From Roseateles_E sp005503085 (lineage in GTDB: Bacteria > Pseudomonadota > Gammaproteobacteria > Burkholderiales > Burkholderiaceae_C): 64,000 nt of DNA. Shown piece after piece: positions 11,129-19,856 of this stretch. Each line of letters begins with the position of its first letter. Position 1 is the first letter of the stretch. The position numbers were made by a program, and so were the translations under genes. Where the stretch lies: contig NZ_JAQOWX010000013.1 in assembly GCF_028462495.1 (NCBI RefSeq), positions 10,099 to 74,098 of the forward strand, in the 5' to 3' direction. The notes under the pieces are model-generated. The model saw only the letters and a list, made by a program, of their open reading frames with translations, was not told where the DNA came from and did no database searches.

Positions 11129-11147
11129 GGCGCTGCCCCAGCCTCAG
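11125..11147. terminator. Candidate hairpin between convergent glpK and hydrolase gene
   Basis: A 7-bp perfect inverted repeat (CTGAGGC / GCCTCAG) spans the stop codons of the two convergent genes. There is no T run on either side, so it may be only a weak bidirectional terminator. Confidence 0.35.
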
Positions 11148-12718
11148 GTATTCCACGCCGACACGATCAGCAGCACCTTGCCCGAGATGCCGGGCTTGTT
11201 GCTGCCGGCCGGCAGTTCCACCTCGATGCGAATGCCGCCGCCCTTGACCGCCTCATAGGTCAGGGCCTGGGTCGCCACACCGATGCGCTGGCTCTCCCAG
11301 CTGTGCAGGATGCGCCAGTCGCCGCCCGCGCTGATCGGCGGCTCCAGCGAGATCAGCAGGCTGTCGCGGAACAGGTGGCTGCCCTCGAAATGCTGGTCGG
11401 GCCAGAAGCGCTTGTTGACCTGGTAATCGGGCACGCGCACGCCGACGTCCATCGCATAGGCCAGCGTGCGGTCATGGCTGCTGATCTTGGCGCGGTTGGC
11501 CAGGAAGACGCTGGACAGATAGACCATATTGCCACCGCCGGCCTGTTGCTGGCTCAGCTGCTGGTGGGTGCGGCAGGCGGGCGAGTCCTCCTCGGTGGTC
11601 CGGCGGCTCAGGAACCAGCGCTTGCCGCGCGGCCGCGCCATCAGCTCGAACTGGTAGAGCGCCTGCACATCGGCCTCGGCCTCGATCTTCTGCGGCAGCC
11701 GCACCTCGTCCACCTGCATCCAGATGTCGACCCGCACATCGCCGAACAGAAAGCGCGACAGGTTCTGGTAGGCCTCCTCGCTGTTGACGATGCCGTAGTA
11801 GCCCGAGTGGGCGCGGTAGCAATAGGCGGTGGCGCAGGTCTTGGTGACATTGAGCTGCTTGTCGACGCCCCAGACCGAGGCATTCTCGACCTTGACCAGG
11901 CCGTCGCTGCCATTGCCGGCAAAGGCGCGCGAGATGCCCATGCCGGCCTCGTAATCATTGCGGTTGGTACCCACCATGCAGAAGATGCGCTCGATCGGGA
12001 AGGCCTCCTGCGGCAGGAAGTCGACCCGCTGGTGCCTTTTGTAGACCGCCTGCATATTCAGGTAGTCGGCCATGCGCTCGTGGTTGAAGTTGTTGATGTC
12101 GTTGAAGGACAGCCAGCCGGGCACCTTCAGGCCGGCCAGCTGGATGCCGTTGTGCGGGGTCGCATAGGTGAAGATCTTGTCGACCGCATGGCGTGCCTCG
12201 TCGCTGCCCAGCGCCGGGTTCTGGATGAAGCCGCGCACCACCAGGCCGCCCATCGAGTGCGCGACCAGATAGCAGCGGAAGTCCTTGGCCGCGATGCCCT
12301 CCTGTGCCACCACCAGCTCGCGCACCCGCAGGATCAGCTCGGACAGGCCGCGCGAGTAGTCCTCGATATCGCGCGGCTTGCCGTCACCGAACAGGCTGGA
12401 GCCGCTGTCGTAGTAGCGGTAGATGATGACCGAACGGGCCGGCAGGCCGGTGTGGCCGGCGCGCGGCTGCCAGTCGGGGTCGGTGATGCCCAGGCCGTTC
12501 TCGTAGACATCGCCATAGCCGAACTCGGCCGCCAGCCGCAGCAGCGGCGACTCGAAGACAAACTTCTTCGGCGGGTCGCGTTTGTCGGTGCTGGCGCGGT
12601 AGACGGTGGAGCCGAGATTGAAGCCGCAGAAGGGATCGGCCGCCGTCTCGTCGCGCTCGCCCTCGGTCATCGCATAGCCGCGGACATAGATGATGGGGAA
12701 GAAGGGGGCTTCTTGCAT
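11144..12718 (-). CDS. Alpha/beta hydrolase (lipase/esterase-like) with C-terminal beta-rich domain
   Basis: Protein of 524 aa. The first ~300 residues look like a PGAP1/lipase-type alpha/beta hydrolase: YVRGYAM near residue 11 resembles an oxyanion-hole HG-type segment, and VAHSMGG (nucleophile Ser155) is a classic elbow. Catalytic Asp and His are likely in the middle third but I cannot assign them. From about residue 310 the sequence turns into a domain rich in predicted strands without a family I recognise. No signal peptide is visible, so it may act in the cytoplasm or be exported by a specialised route. RBS GGAGAC precedes the ATG. Monocistronic. Substrate unknown. Confidence 0.8.
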   Translation of the reverse strand: MQEAPFFPIIYVRGYAMTEGERDETAADPFCGFNLGSTVYRASTDKRDPPKKFVFESPLLRLAAEFGYGDVYENGLGITDPDWQPRAGHTGLPARSVIIYRYYDSGSSLFGDGKPRDIEDYSRGLSELILRVRELVVAQEGIAAKDFRCYLVAHSMGGLVVRGFIQNPALGSDEARHAVDKIFTYATPHNGIQLAGLKVPGWLSFNDINNFNHERMADYLNMQAVYKRHQRVDFLPQEAFPIERIFCMVGTNRNDYEAGMGISRAFAGNGSDGLVKVENASVWGVDKQLNVTKTCATAYCYRAHSGYYGIVNSEEAYQNLSRFLFGDVRVDIWMQVDEVRLPQKIEAEADVQALYQFELMARPRGKRWFLSRRTTEEDSPACRTHQQLSQQQAGGGNMVYLSSVFLANRAKISSHDRTLAYAMDVGVRVPDYQVNKRFWPDQHFEGSHLFRDSLLISLEPPISAGGDWRILHSWESQRIGVATQALTYEAVKGGGIRIEVELPAGSNKPGISGKVLLIVSAWNT

Positions 12719-12790
12719 GGCGCTTGTCTCCGCAGGTCTTGGGGCCTGCCCGGTTTATAGCCCGCGCGGCTCAGCCCGACCATCCCCTCG

Positions 12791-13372
12791 TCAGAAGCCG
12801 AAACTGGCACCAGCGCCAGCCAAGGTCGCCACCCCGATCACCGCGAAGATCAGCGCCGCGATGCCATGCACCAGGCGCACCGGGATGCGGCCAGCGATGC
12901 GGTCGCCCAGCAGCACGGCCGGCACATTGGCGATCATCATGCCCAGCGTCGTGCCGGCCACCACGGCCACAAAGGCCTGGAACTGCGCGGCCAGCGCGAC
13001 GGTGGCGATCTGGGTCTTGTCGCCCATCTCGGCCAGGAAGAAGGCCACGATGGTGGTGCCCAGCACGCCGAGTTTCAGGCCCTTGCCGCCCTCCTCCTCT
13101 TCATCGATCTTGTCGGGGATCAGGGTCCAGATGGCCATCGCCAGAAAGCCCAGGCCCAGGCCCCAGCGCAGCGTCTGCGGGCTCAGCTGGGTGGTGATCC
13201 AGGCGCCCAGCGCACCGGCGCCGGCATGGTTGACCGCCGTGGCGATCAGGATGCCCAGGCAGATCGGCAGCGGCTTGCGAAAGCGCGCGGCCAGCAAAAA
13301 GGCCAAGAGCTGGGTCTTGTCCCCGATTTCGGCGAGGGCCACGATGCCGGTCGAGACGAGAAAGGCTTCCAT
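12791..13372 (-). CDS. TMEM165/GDT1 family manganese exporter
   Basis: Inner-membrane protein of 193 aa with two homologous halves, each carrying the family ExGDK(T) motif: EIGDKTQLLAF (about 15-25) and EMGDKTQIATVAL in the second half, separated by a charged cytoplasmic loop (DKIDEEEEGGKG). Six or so transmembrane segments. The UPF0016/GDT1 family exports Mn2+ (Vibrio MneA) or exchanges Ca/Mn for protons. A manganese-sensing yybP-ykoY riboswitch lies directly upstream, which strongly supports a Mn detoxification role. Confidence 0.92.
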   Translation of the reverse strand: MEAFLVSTGIVALAEIGDKTQLLAFLLAARFRKPLPICLGILIATAVNHAGAGALGAWITTQLSPQTLRWGLGLGFLAMAIWTLIPDKIDEEEEGGKGLKLGVLGTTIVAFFLAEMGDKTQIATVALAAQFQAFVAVVAGTTLGMMIANVPAVLLGDRIAGRIPVRLVHGIAALIFAVIGVATLAGAGASFGF

Positions 13373-13407
13373 TGCGAGAACACTCCACGGCCTGCAAGTG
13401 CAGCATT

Positions 13408-13550
13408 GACCATGCCGCCTCCGGCCGTTACCGAGGGTGCATGGTCAAAGGTCTTGCCAGGTGTGGGCACTGCCCGCGCCATGGTTCTCACGAACCAAGT
13501 GTGTTGACGCGGGCCTGCAGCGGGATGGTGGCTACAGCGGCTACTCCCCA
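13408..13550 (-). promoter_or_regulatory. yybP-ykoY manganese riboswitch upstream of the GDT1 gene
   Basis: Reading the minus strand, the leader contains GGGGAGTAG (13549-13541), GTCAACACAC (13508-13499), and GGCAAGACCTTTGACC, in the order and spacing of the yybP-ykoY aptamer that binds Mn2+. A possible expression platform follows: GACCATGC (13446-13439) pairs perfectly with GCATGGTC (13415-13408), with a GGAGG inside the loop. The GDT1 start codon is 36 bases beyond. High Mn would be expected to turn the exporter on. Confidence 0.9.
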
Positions 13551-13580
13551 ATGACAGCGGCTATTCTAGCCGCTGTCATT
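13550..13580. repeat. Perfect 14-bp inverted repeat at the riboswitch 5' edge
   Basis: AATGACAGCGGCTA-TTC-TAGCCGCTGTCATT (arms 13550-13563 and 13567-13580) abuts the riboswitch and ends 8 bp before the M16 stop codon. No T run follows. On the minus strand its centre contains TAGAAT, a possible -10 box. It could be a terminator for the peptidase genes, an operator over the riboswitch promoter, or a structural element, because TAGCCGCTGT recurs inside the aptamer at 13543-13534. Confidence 0.7.
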
Positions 13581-13588
13581 GGAGGGCC

Positions 13589-15052
13589 TCAGCGCCCGGC
13601 CGGTCGCCGCAGTGACGGATTGCCCAGATCGAGCTGCTCGAACGGGATCACCCAGGCGCCCGGGTCGAGCTGGTGCAGGTCGGCGCCGGCCTCCTTCAGA
13701 TCGCTGACGACCACGGTGCGCAGGCTGTCGGCGCGCCAGTAGCGCGCCGCGAACTCGCGCAGCGGCTCGGCCCTCAGCGCCGCCAGCTGTTGCGGCAGCT
13801 GGGCCAGCGTGGCCAGCTCGCGGCCCTGCTGCAAATGCTCGGACACCAGGCCGGCCAGACCCGCGGTGGTCTCGAGCTGGCGCGCATAGGCGCCGATCAG
13901 GCTGGCGCGGCGCGCCGCCAGCTCGGTCTCGCCGACCGGCTCTCGGCCCAGGCGCGCCAGCTCGGCGGCCATCAGCCGGGCCACCTCGGCGGCCCGGCCG
14001 TGCTGGGTCTGGGTATAGGCGCTCAGCGTGCCGGCGCCGGGCAGGCTCTCGACCTGGCTGACCGCGCCGTAGCTGAGGCCGCGCTTGATGCGCACCTCAT
14101 GACTCAGCCGCGCCGAGTAGCCCTGGCCCAGCACCGCATTGGCCAGGATGCCGATGCGCTGGCCGGCTTCATCCTCGCTGCCGGGATAGGGCGCCAGCAG
14201 CTGCACCGCGCTCTGGCCGGCCCCGCTCAGATCCAGCAGCACGGTCCGCACCGGCAGCGGCTGCGCGCGAAGCGGCTGCAGCGCCGGACCGGCCGGGCGC
14301 AGGCTGCGCCAATCGCCGAAGTGCGACTCGGCCAGCGCGCGCGCCTGGCCCCCATCGAGGTCGCCGGCCAATATCAGTGTGGTGGATTCCGGCCGCAGCT
14401 GCTGGCGCTGAAAGGCCAGCAAATCCTCGCGACGCAGCCGCGCCAGGCTGGCCGGCGTCGCGACCTGGCCGGCCGGGCTGTCGCCCCAGAACAGACGCTG
14501 GCCCAGCAGCTGGGCCAGCAGGGCCGGATCGGACAGGCTGAGCCGGAAGCTGGCAATCAGCTCGGCGCGGGCCCGTTCGATCTCGGCCGGCGGCAGCGTG
14601 GCCCGCTGCAAGAGATCGGCCAGCAGGGCCAGGCCCTCGTCCAGCTGCGGCGTCGCCAGGGTCAGGCCCAGGCTCCCCGAGGCGCTGCCGTCACCGATCT
14701 CGAGGCTGGCGCCCAGGCTTTCGGCGGCGAAGGCGATGTCGGCCGCATCGACCGCCTGGCCCTCGCGTCGCGCGCCCTTGCTGAGCATCAGCAGGCCCAG
14801 CTGCGACAGCCCGGCCTTGCCCGGCGGATCCAGCAGGCTGCCGGCCTGGCCCAGCAGCAGCTCGACCGTCACCAGCGGCATGCCACGCCGCTGCGCCAGC
14901 ACCAGGCGCAGGCCGTTGCCCAGGCGCAGCTGCTGCAGCCGGGGCTGGGGCAAGGGCCGCGCCGGACCCGGCGCGGGCATCTGGTCGAAGCGCTGTGCGC
15001 CGGCCAGCAGCGGCACCGCCAGTGCGCCACCCAGCAAGGTTCGGCGCCTCAT
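13589..15052 (-). CDS. M16 peptidase-like protein lacking the zinc site
   Basis: Exported protein of 487 aa with two M16 (pitrilysin/processing-peptidase) domains. The N-terminus MRRRTLLGGALAVPLLAGA resembles a Tat/Sec signal. The catalytic HxxEH is absent: the equivalent region reads GKAGLSQLGLLMLSKGAR, so this is a non-catalytic subunit. The start overlaps the stop of the upstream catalytic M16 gene by 4 bp (ATGA), matching the usual bacterial pair of one active and one inactive periplasmic subunit that assemble together. Substrate unknown. Confidence 0.88.
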   Translation of the reverse strand: MRRRTLLGGALAVPLLAGAQRFDQMPAPGPARPLPQPRLQQLRLGNGLRLVLAQRRGMPLVTVELLLGQAGSLLDPPGKAGLSQLGLLMLSKGARREGQAVDAADIAFAAESLGASLEIGDGSASGSLGLTLATPQLDEGLALLADLLQRATLPPAEIERARAELIASFRLSLSDPALLAQLLGQRLFWGDSPAGQVATPASLARLRREDLLAFQRQQLRPESTTLILAGDLDGGQARALAESHFGDWRSLRPAGPALQPLRAQPLPVRTVLLDLSGAGQSAVQLLAPYPGSEDEAGQRIGILANAVLGQGYSARLSHEVRIKRGLSYGAVSQVESLPGAGTLSAYTQTQHGRAAEVARLMAAELARLGREPVGETELAARRASLIGAYARQLETTAGLAGLVSEHLQQGRELATLAQLPQQLAALRAEPLREFAARYWRADSLRTVVVSDLKEAGADLHQLDPGAWVIPFEQLDLGNPSLRRPAGR

Positions 15053-16392
15053 GACCGCTCTCCATACAGCACCGAGACCTTGGCGCCCTGCAAGACATGG
15101 CGGCGCAGCGCCCGCTGCACATCGGCGACGCCGACCGCCTGCAGCTGCGCCAGCTCGCGCTCGGCCAGGCTCGCGTCGCCGCGCAGCAGCAAGGCATAGC
15201 CCAGGGCCAGCGCGCGGCCCTCGGGCGTCTCGCGCTCGACCAGCAGCTTGTTGAGCAACTGCGCCTTGGCCTTGGCCAACTCCGCGGGCAGCACCGGCTC
15301 ATGGGCAAGGCGCTCGACCTCGGCCACCAACTGCTTGAGCAACAGCTCGCCGCTCAAGGCGCCGGTCGAGACCGCATAGGCGGCCAGCAGGCCGGCATCG
15401 GCATTCAGCAGCGCATCGAAGCCCACGCTCTGTGCGACCCGCTGCCGGTACACCAGGGCCTCGCTCAGCCGCGCCGAATCCCCCTGGGCCAGCAGGGCCT
15501 GGGCCACTTGCAGCGCCGGGGCCAGCTCGCTGGCTGCCTTGGGACCCTGCCAGATCACCAGTGCCGCCGGCAGCGGCGCACGGGCCGGCAGATGATGGAA
15601 CACGTCGCGCGCTCGGCGCGGTTCGGCGCTGGCCGCCTGCGGCACCGGGCTCAGCGGTGCGCGGATGCTGCCGAAGTAGTGGTCGACCCAGCGATCCAGC
15701 TGGCTTGCCTCGAACTCGCCGGCGACGATCAGCAGCGCGTTGTCCGGCCGGTAGTAGGCCGTGTGGAAGTCGCGCACATCACGCAGCGTCGCGGCGTCGA
15801 GCTCGGCGATATTGCCGATCACCGGGCGCTTGTAGGGGTGCTGCTGATAGCCGTAGCTGGAGATCGCGTTGAAGAGCAGGCCATAGGGATCGGCCAGCAC
15901 GCGCTGGCGAAACTCCTCCTTGACCACCTCGCGCTCGCTGTCGAGATTGGCCTGGTCCAGGTTCAGGTTGGCCATGCGCTCGGCCTCGGCCCAGAGCACC
16001 GGTTCCAGATGGTTGGACGGCACGGTGCAGTGGTAGACCGTCATGTCCTCGGCGGTGAAGGCATTGTTGCTGCCACCCACGTCCTCGGTCATGCGGTCGA
16101 ACTGCTCGTTGGCCATATGCCGCGTGCTCTTGAACATCAGGTGCTCGAACAGATGGGCCAGGCCGGAGCGGCCCGCCGGATCATGCTTGCTGCCGACCCG
16201 GTACCAGAGCTGCACGCTGACGCTGCTGCTGGCCACCGGCAAGGCCAGCACGGTCAGCCCATTGGCCAGCTGCCGGCTTGTGAAGGCCAGCGGCGGCAGC
16301 TGCAGACCAGCCGAGCGGACCAGGCCGGCAAGACCTGTCCCCGCCGCCGCGATCAGCAGGCTGCGTCGAGGGAGGCCATGAAGCACTGTCAT
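15049..16392 (-). CDS. Catalytic M16 zinc metallopeptidase
   Basis: Periplasmic peptidase of 447 aa. The zinc-binding inverted motif HLFEH (80-84) is present within SGLAHLFEHLMF, with the second Glu in SEREVVKEE downstream. The N-terminus (HGLPRRSLLIAAAGTGLAGL) is a Tat- or Sec-type signal. Start at 16392 is the best fit; an ATG four codons upstream (16404) is also possible, and longer open frame beyond is non-coding. Forms an operon and probably a heterodimer with the inactive M16 protein downstream. A palindromic operator-like site lies just upstream. Confidence 0.9.
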   Translation of the reverse strand: MTVLHGLPRRSLLIAAAGTGLAGLVRSAGLQLPPLAFTSRQLANGLTVLALPVASSSVSVQLWYRVGSKHDPAGRSGLAHLFEHLMFKSTRHMANEQFDRMTEDVGGSNNAFTAEDMTVYHCTVPSNHLEPVLWAEAERMANLNLDQANLDSEREVVKEEFRQRVLADPYGLLFNAISSYGYQQHPYKRPVIGNIAELDAATLRDVRDFHTAYYRPDNALLIVAGEFEASQLDRWVDHYFGSIRAPLSPVPQAASAEPRRARDVFHHLPARAPLPAALVIWQGPKAASELAPALQVAQALLAQGDSARLSEALVYRQRVAQSVGFDALLNADAGLLAAYAVSTGALSGELLLKQLVAEVERLAHEPVLPAELAKAKAQLLNKLLVERETPEGRALALGYALLLRGDASLAERELAQLQAVGVADVQRALRRHVLQGAKVSVLYGERS

Positions 16393-16412
16393 GGCGCGCA
16401 GCATAAGGGCAA

Positions 16413-16433
16413 TGCTGACAGGCACTGTCAGCA
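16413..16433. promoter_or_regulatory. Palindromic operator TGCTGACA-N5-TGTCAGCA
   Basis: A perfect 8-bp palindrome with 5-bp spacer lies between the divergent M16 peptidase and VOC genes. A near-copy (TACTGACA-N6-CGTCAGCA) sits beside the WYL regulator gene at 23723. The match suggests a shared regulator, possibly that WYL protein. Confidence 0.6.
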
Positions 16434-16482
16434 GCGGCGGCGCAAGATGTCGCCACCCATCCACACCCAGGAGCCTAGCCCC

Positions 16483-16872
16483 ATGAACTTCGCCTACACC
16501 CTCGTCTATGTCGCCGACGTCGCCGCCTCGCTGGACTTCTACGAGCGTGCCTTCGGCCTGCAGCGCCGCTTCCTGCACGAGTCCGGCGCCTATGGCGAAC
16601 TCGAGACCGGCGCCACCGCGCTGGCCTTTGTCGACCACGCGACCGCGCGCGACAGCGTCGGCGGCGACTATGTCGCGGCCGACGCCAGCCCGCGCCCGCT
16701 GGGCATGGAGATCGGCTTCACCACCGGCGATGTGGCAGCGGCCTACGAGCGCGCCCTGGCCGCCGGCGCCACCGGCCTGGCCGCGCCGACGGTCAAGCCC
16801 TGGGGCCAGACCGTCGCCTATGTGCGCTGCCCGGACGGCTCGCTGGTGGAGCTGTGCACGCCGATGGGCTGA
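16483..16872 (+). CDS. VOC-family (glyoxalase/dioxygenase-fold) protein
   Basis: Small protein of 129 aa with a vicinal-oxygen-chelate fold. The N-terminal TLVYVADVAASLDFYERAFGL and C-terminal YVRCPDGSLVELCTP are the paired beta-alpha-beta-beta-beta modules typical of glyoxalase-I-like proteins; the C-terminal Glu is the usual metal ligand. AGGAG lies nine bases before the ATG. Divergent from the M16 genes, with a perfect palindrome between. Substrate cannot be inferred. Confidence 0.85.
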   Translation: MNFAYTLVYVADVAASLDFYERAFGLQRRFLHESGAYGELETGATALAFVDHATARDSVGGDYVAADASPRPLGMEIGFTTGDVAAAYERALAAGATGLAAPTVKPWGQTVAYVRCPDGSLVELCTPMG

Positions 16873-16879
16873 TGGCCCC

Positions 16880-17542
16880 TCAAGCCTTGCGGCGGCGCAC
16901 CGACACGCCGACGGCCACCAGGCCCAGGGCCATCAGGCCGTAGGTGGCCGGCTCGGGCACCGGCGCGGCGGTCAGCACAAAGGACAGGTTGTCGGCATAG
17001 CCGTCGTTGTCACCGCCGCCCAAGCGCTCCATCGTCAGCCAGAACTGCAAGGTGGCGGTCTGGGTCGGCAGCAGGCCGCTGGCCTCGCGGTAGAACAGGC
17101 CGGTCTTGTTGCCGCGATCGGCCGGGCTCAGCGGGCCGATCTCGGTGCTGCCCAGCATCTGGCCGGACAGGTCCAGGAAGGACACGAAGAGCTTGGCGTT
17201 GTCGCCCTGGGCCTGCCAGCCGCCCAGCCAGCCGCTGAGCTTGAAGCTGTCGCCGGCACCGGAGAGCTGCTCCAGGTCCAGCGACTGCCAGGCCACCGCG
17301 CGCGCGCCCAGGCCGGGGAACATCTTGGCGCCGCGATCCAGCGGACCCGGCTCGCTGGGCTTGACCCAGTTGTTGCCATAGCTGACCGACTGGACGAAGT
17401 CGTAGTCATCGAAGCCGTTCCAGCCACTGGTGCCCTGTTCGGCACCACCGTTGAAGATCAGGTTCTGGTCGTAGACGGCGGCTTGGCTGAGGCCGGCGAC
17501 GAGGCCCAGCAGGGTGCTTGCGATAAGGTTTTTGATTTTCAT
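16880..17542 (-). CDS. PEP-CTERM sorting-domain protein
   Basis: Exported protein of 220 aa. A Sec signal (MKIKNLIASTLLGLVAGLSQA) is followed by an extracellular beta-sandwich-like region with a NGGAEQGTSGW start seen in carbohydrate-binding-like PEP-CTERM proteins. The C-terminus has the complete sorting signal: VPEPATYG, a hydrophobic helix and RRRK. Such proteins are processed by exosortase (EpsH/XrtA systems) and linked to exopolysaccharide; no exosortase is in this window. Lies downstream of the phospholipase C gene and shares its 14-nt start-site sequence. Confidence 0.9.
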   Translation of the reverse strand: MKIKNLIASTLLGLVAGLSQAAVYDQNLIFNGGAEQGTSGWNGFDDYDFVQSVSYGNNWVKPSEPGPLDRGAKMFPGLGARAVAWQSLDLEQLSGAGDSFKLSGWLGGWQAQGDNAKLFVSFLDLSGQMLGSTEIGPLSPADRGNKTGLFYREASGLLPTQTATLQFWLTMERLGGGDNDGYADNLSFVLTAAPVPEPATYGLMALGLVAVGVSVRRRKA

Positions 17543-17574
17543 GATGGGAAGCGTAGGAGTGAGGGAATGGGGAT

Positions 17575-19761
17575 TCAGGGGCGGTACTGGTCGAGCAGGG
17601 CCGGGCCGCCCAGGGCCGGGTCGCTGATCGAGGCCTCGCCGGTCTCGATATGGCCGGCCAGGCGGCGGCTGAAGCCGGCCAGCTCGCGCACCTTGACCGA
17701 GAGGTCGTACCAGTGGCGGCTCTCGGCCAGCGGCAGGCGCAGCTCCAGCGAGGCGCCGGCGGCCACCTTGTGCAGCTGCACCGGCTCGTCGCTGTACTTC
17801 AGCGCGCGCAGCTCGAAGCTGGCCGCCACCGGGCCGCGGTTGTGCAGGCGCAGCAGCAGCTCGCCGTAGACACGGTCGCTGCGGGCCTCGATCTCGGGCC
17901 GGGGCTTGTTGGCCACGGCGGTCAGCGAGCCGGTGAAATGGCGATGGAAGCCATTCGGGCCCAGCACCCAGAGGTCGTAGCTGCCGGTGGCCGGCGTCCA
18001 GCGGCCCTCCAGCTGCTTGCCGGCCTCCACCGTGTAGCGACGCGGCAGCGCGCCCAGCGCCAGGCGGTCGTAGACATGAAAGACCGCGCCGGCCTCGCCC
18101 TCGTTCTCGAAGCGCAGCAGCAGGCTGGCGCCGTCCTGGCGGGCCTGGACCTGCAGCTCGTAAGGCAGGGCCCGGGCCGGGCGCACGCCCTCTTCCTGCA
18201 GCGGCGCCACCAGGCTGGACGGGGTCGCCGGGGTCTTGGTCTGGGCTAGCGCGCGGGCGCGCTCGCGCAGCGCGGCGGTAGCGGGCAGCCGGTGGATGAA
18301 GGGCTGGTCCTCCGGATTGCGGAAGTCAAAGCAGCTCTGCAGATCGCCACTGACGGCCCGGCGCCAGGGGCTGATCAAGGGCTCCTGCACGCCGAAGCGC
18401 GCCTCGATGAAGCGGATCACCGAGCTGTGGTCGGCCACCTGGGAGTTGACCCAGCCGCCCTTGCTCCAGGGCGAGATCACATACATCGGCACGCGCGGGC
18501 CCAGGCCGTAGGGGCGGTGGTGATAGAGCGCGTTCGAGCCGTTCAGGTGATGGTGGTACTCGCCCACGGTGTCCACCGTCGAGGCGCCGGCCAGGCGGGC
18601 GCGGCTGGCGTCGGCGTCATAGAGCTCGTAGGACGGCACGGCCGGCGGCGGCATATGGTCGAAGAAGCCGTCGTTCTCGTCGAAGTTGATCAGGAACACG
18701 GTCTTGCTCCAGACCTCCGGATTGGCCGTCAGCGCGTCCAGCACGCGGGCCGTGTAGTCGGCGCCCGAGGCCGGGCTGGAGGGGCCGGGATGCTCCGAGC
18801 CCTCGGCGGTGGCGACGATCCAGCTGACCTGGGGCAGCTTGTCGGCCAGCACGTCGGCCTTGAGCTTGTCGAGGTCGCGGGTGCTGACGCCGCGCTCGCG
18901 CAGCACCTGCGAGTAGCCGGGGCGCTGGTACCAGGCGTTGCGGAAGGGCCGGAAGCCTGCCAGCGGGTTGTCGGTGAAGTTGTCCGCCATGTTCTGGTAG
19001 ACCTGCCAGCTGATGCCCGCATCCTGCAGGCGCTCGACATAGGTGACCCAGGTGTAGTCGGTGGCGGGGTTGGTGTTGAAGCTGTCGCGGCTGTTGTCGG
19101 TCGACGGGCCGCCGGCCACGGCCAGCGGGTCGTTATGGCCGGTCCACAGGAACAGGCGGTTGGTGTTGGTACCGGTCTGGGTGGCGCAGTGGTAGTGGTC
19201 GCACAGCGTGAAGGCCTCGGCCAGCGCAAACTGGAAGGGCAGGTCCGCGCGGGCATAGTGGCCCATCGAATGGTTCTGCTTGGCCTTGGGCCAGTTGTTC
19301 ATGCGGCCCAGATCCCAGGCGGCCTGCGAATCGGGCCAGCTGTGCGGCGTGCCGGCCACGCGCATCACCGAGAAATCCTGCTCGGTGTTCAGATGGAAGG
19401 GCGCGATCGCGGTGCGGCCACCGCCCCACTCCGGGCGGCCCGGCACCGGCGCGCCACTGCCGATGGGCTGGACGAACACGCTCTTGCGCGTGAACGTGCC
19501 CGGGCGGTCCAGCACCGGCACCGGGAAAGGGTCGCTGAAACCGCGCACGCCGGCCAGCGTGCCGAAGTAGTGGTCGAAGCTGCGGTTCTCCTGGGTCAGG
19601 ATCACGATGTGCTCAACATCGTTGAGTGTGCCGCTGCGGTGGTTGGCTGGGATGGCCAGCGCGCGCTGGATGGCGGGCGGGAAACTGGCCAGGGCGGCCG
19701 AGGCACCGGCGCCGGCGGCGAGGCTGCGCAGAAAGCTGCGGCGATCTTGCTGGGACTTCAT
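17575..19761 (-). CDS. Non-haemolytic-type phosphocholine-specific phospholipase C
   Basis: Exported enzyme of 728 aa hydrolysing phosphatidylcholine-type lipids. The N-terminus carries a twin-arginine signal (DRRSFLRSLAAGAGASAA). The catalytic domain has the phosphoesterase/PLC motif EHIVILTQENRSFDHYFGTL, and later NFDENDGFFDHMPPP, typical of the PlcH/PlcN family. Two C-terminal DUF756 repeats follow (roughly residues 490-600 and 610-700), as in PlcH and PlcN. AGGAG lies nine bases upstream of the ATG. No clear Pho box was found, although homologues are often phosphate-regulated. Lipid remodelling or phosphate scavenging is the likely role. Confidence 0.92.
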   Translation of the reverse strand: MKSQQDRRSFLRSLAAGAGASAALASFPPAIQRALAIPANHRSGTLNDVEHIVILTQENRSFDHYFGTLAGVRGFSDPFPVPVLDRPGTFTRKSVFVQPIGSGAPVPGRPEWGGGRTAIAPFHLNTEQDFSVMRVAGTPHSWPDSQAAWDLGRMNNWPKAKQNHSMGHYARADLPFQFALAEAFTLCDHYHCATQTGTNTNRLFLWTGHNDPLAVAGGPSTDNSRDSFNTNPATDYTWVTYVERLQDAGISWQVYQNMADNFTDNPLAGFRPFRNAWYQRPGYSQVLRERGVSTRDLDKLKADVLADKLPQVSWIVATAEGSEHPGPSSPASGADYTARVLDALTANPEVWSKTVFLINFDENDGFFDHMPPPAVPSYELYDADASRARLAGASTVDTVGEYHHHLNGSNALYHHRPYGLGPRVPMYVISPWSKGGWVNSQVADHSSVIRFIEARFGVQEPLISPWRRAVSGDLQSCFDFRNPEDQPFIHRLPATAALRERARALAQTKTPATPSSLVAPLQEEGVRPARALPYELQVQARQDGASLLLRFENEGEAGAVFHVYDRLALGALPRRYTVEAGKQLEGRWTPATGSYDLWVLGPNGFHRHFTGSLTAVANKPRPEIEARSDRVYGELLLRLHNRGPVAASFELRALKYSDEPVQLHKVAAGASLELRLPLAESRHWYDLSVKVRELAGFSRRLAGHIETGEASISDPALGGPALLDQYRP

Positions 19762-19787
19762 GATGGGAAGGCTCCTGTGGGACGGCG

Positions 19788-19813
19788 GTCCCGTTCTGGT
19801 TGTCGAACGGGAC
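19788..19813. repeat. Inverted repeat in the phospholipase leader
   Basis: GTCCCGTTC and GAACGGGAC form a perfect 9-bp inverted repeat with an 8-nt loop, 27-52 bases upstream of the phospholipase start. The same GAACGG half-site recurs twice in the terminator at 19857-19876. Confidence 0.55.
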
Positions 19814-19856
19814 GCAATCTAGGAGCTATTTATGAAGCTCAACAAAATCCCAATAG

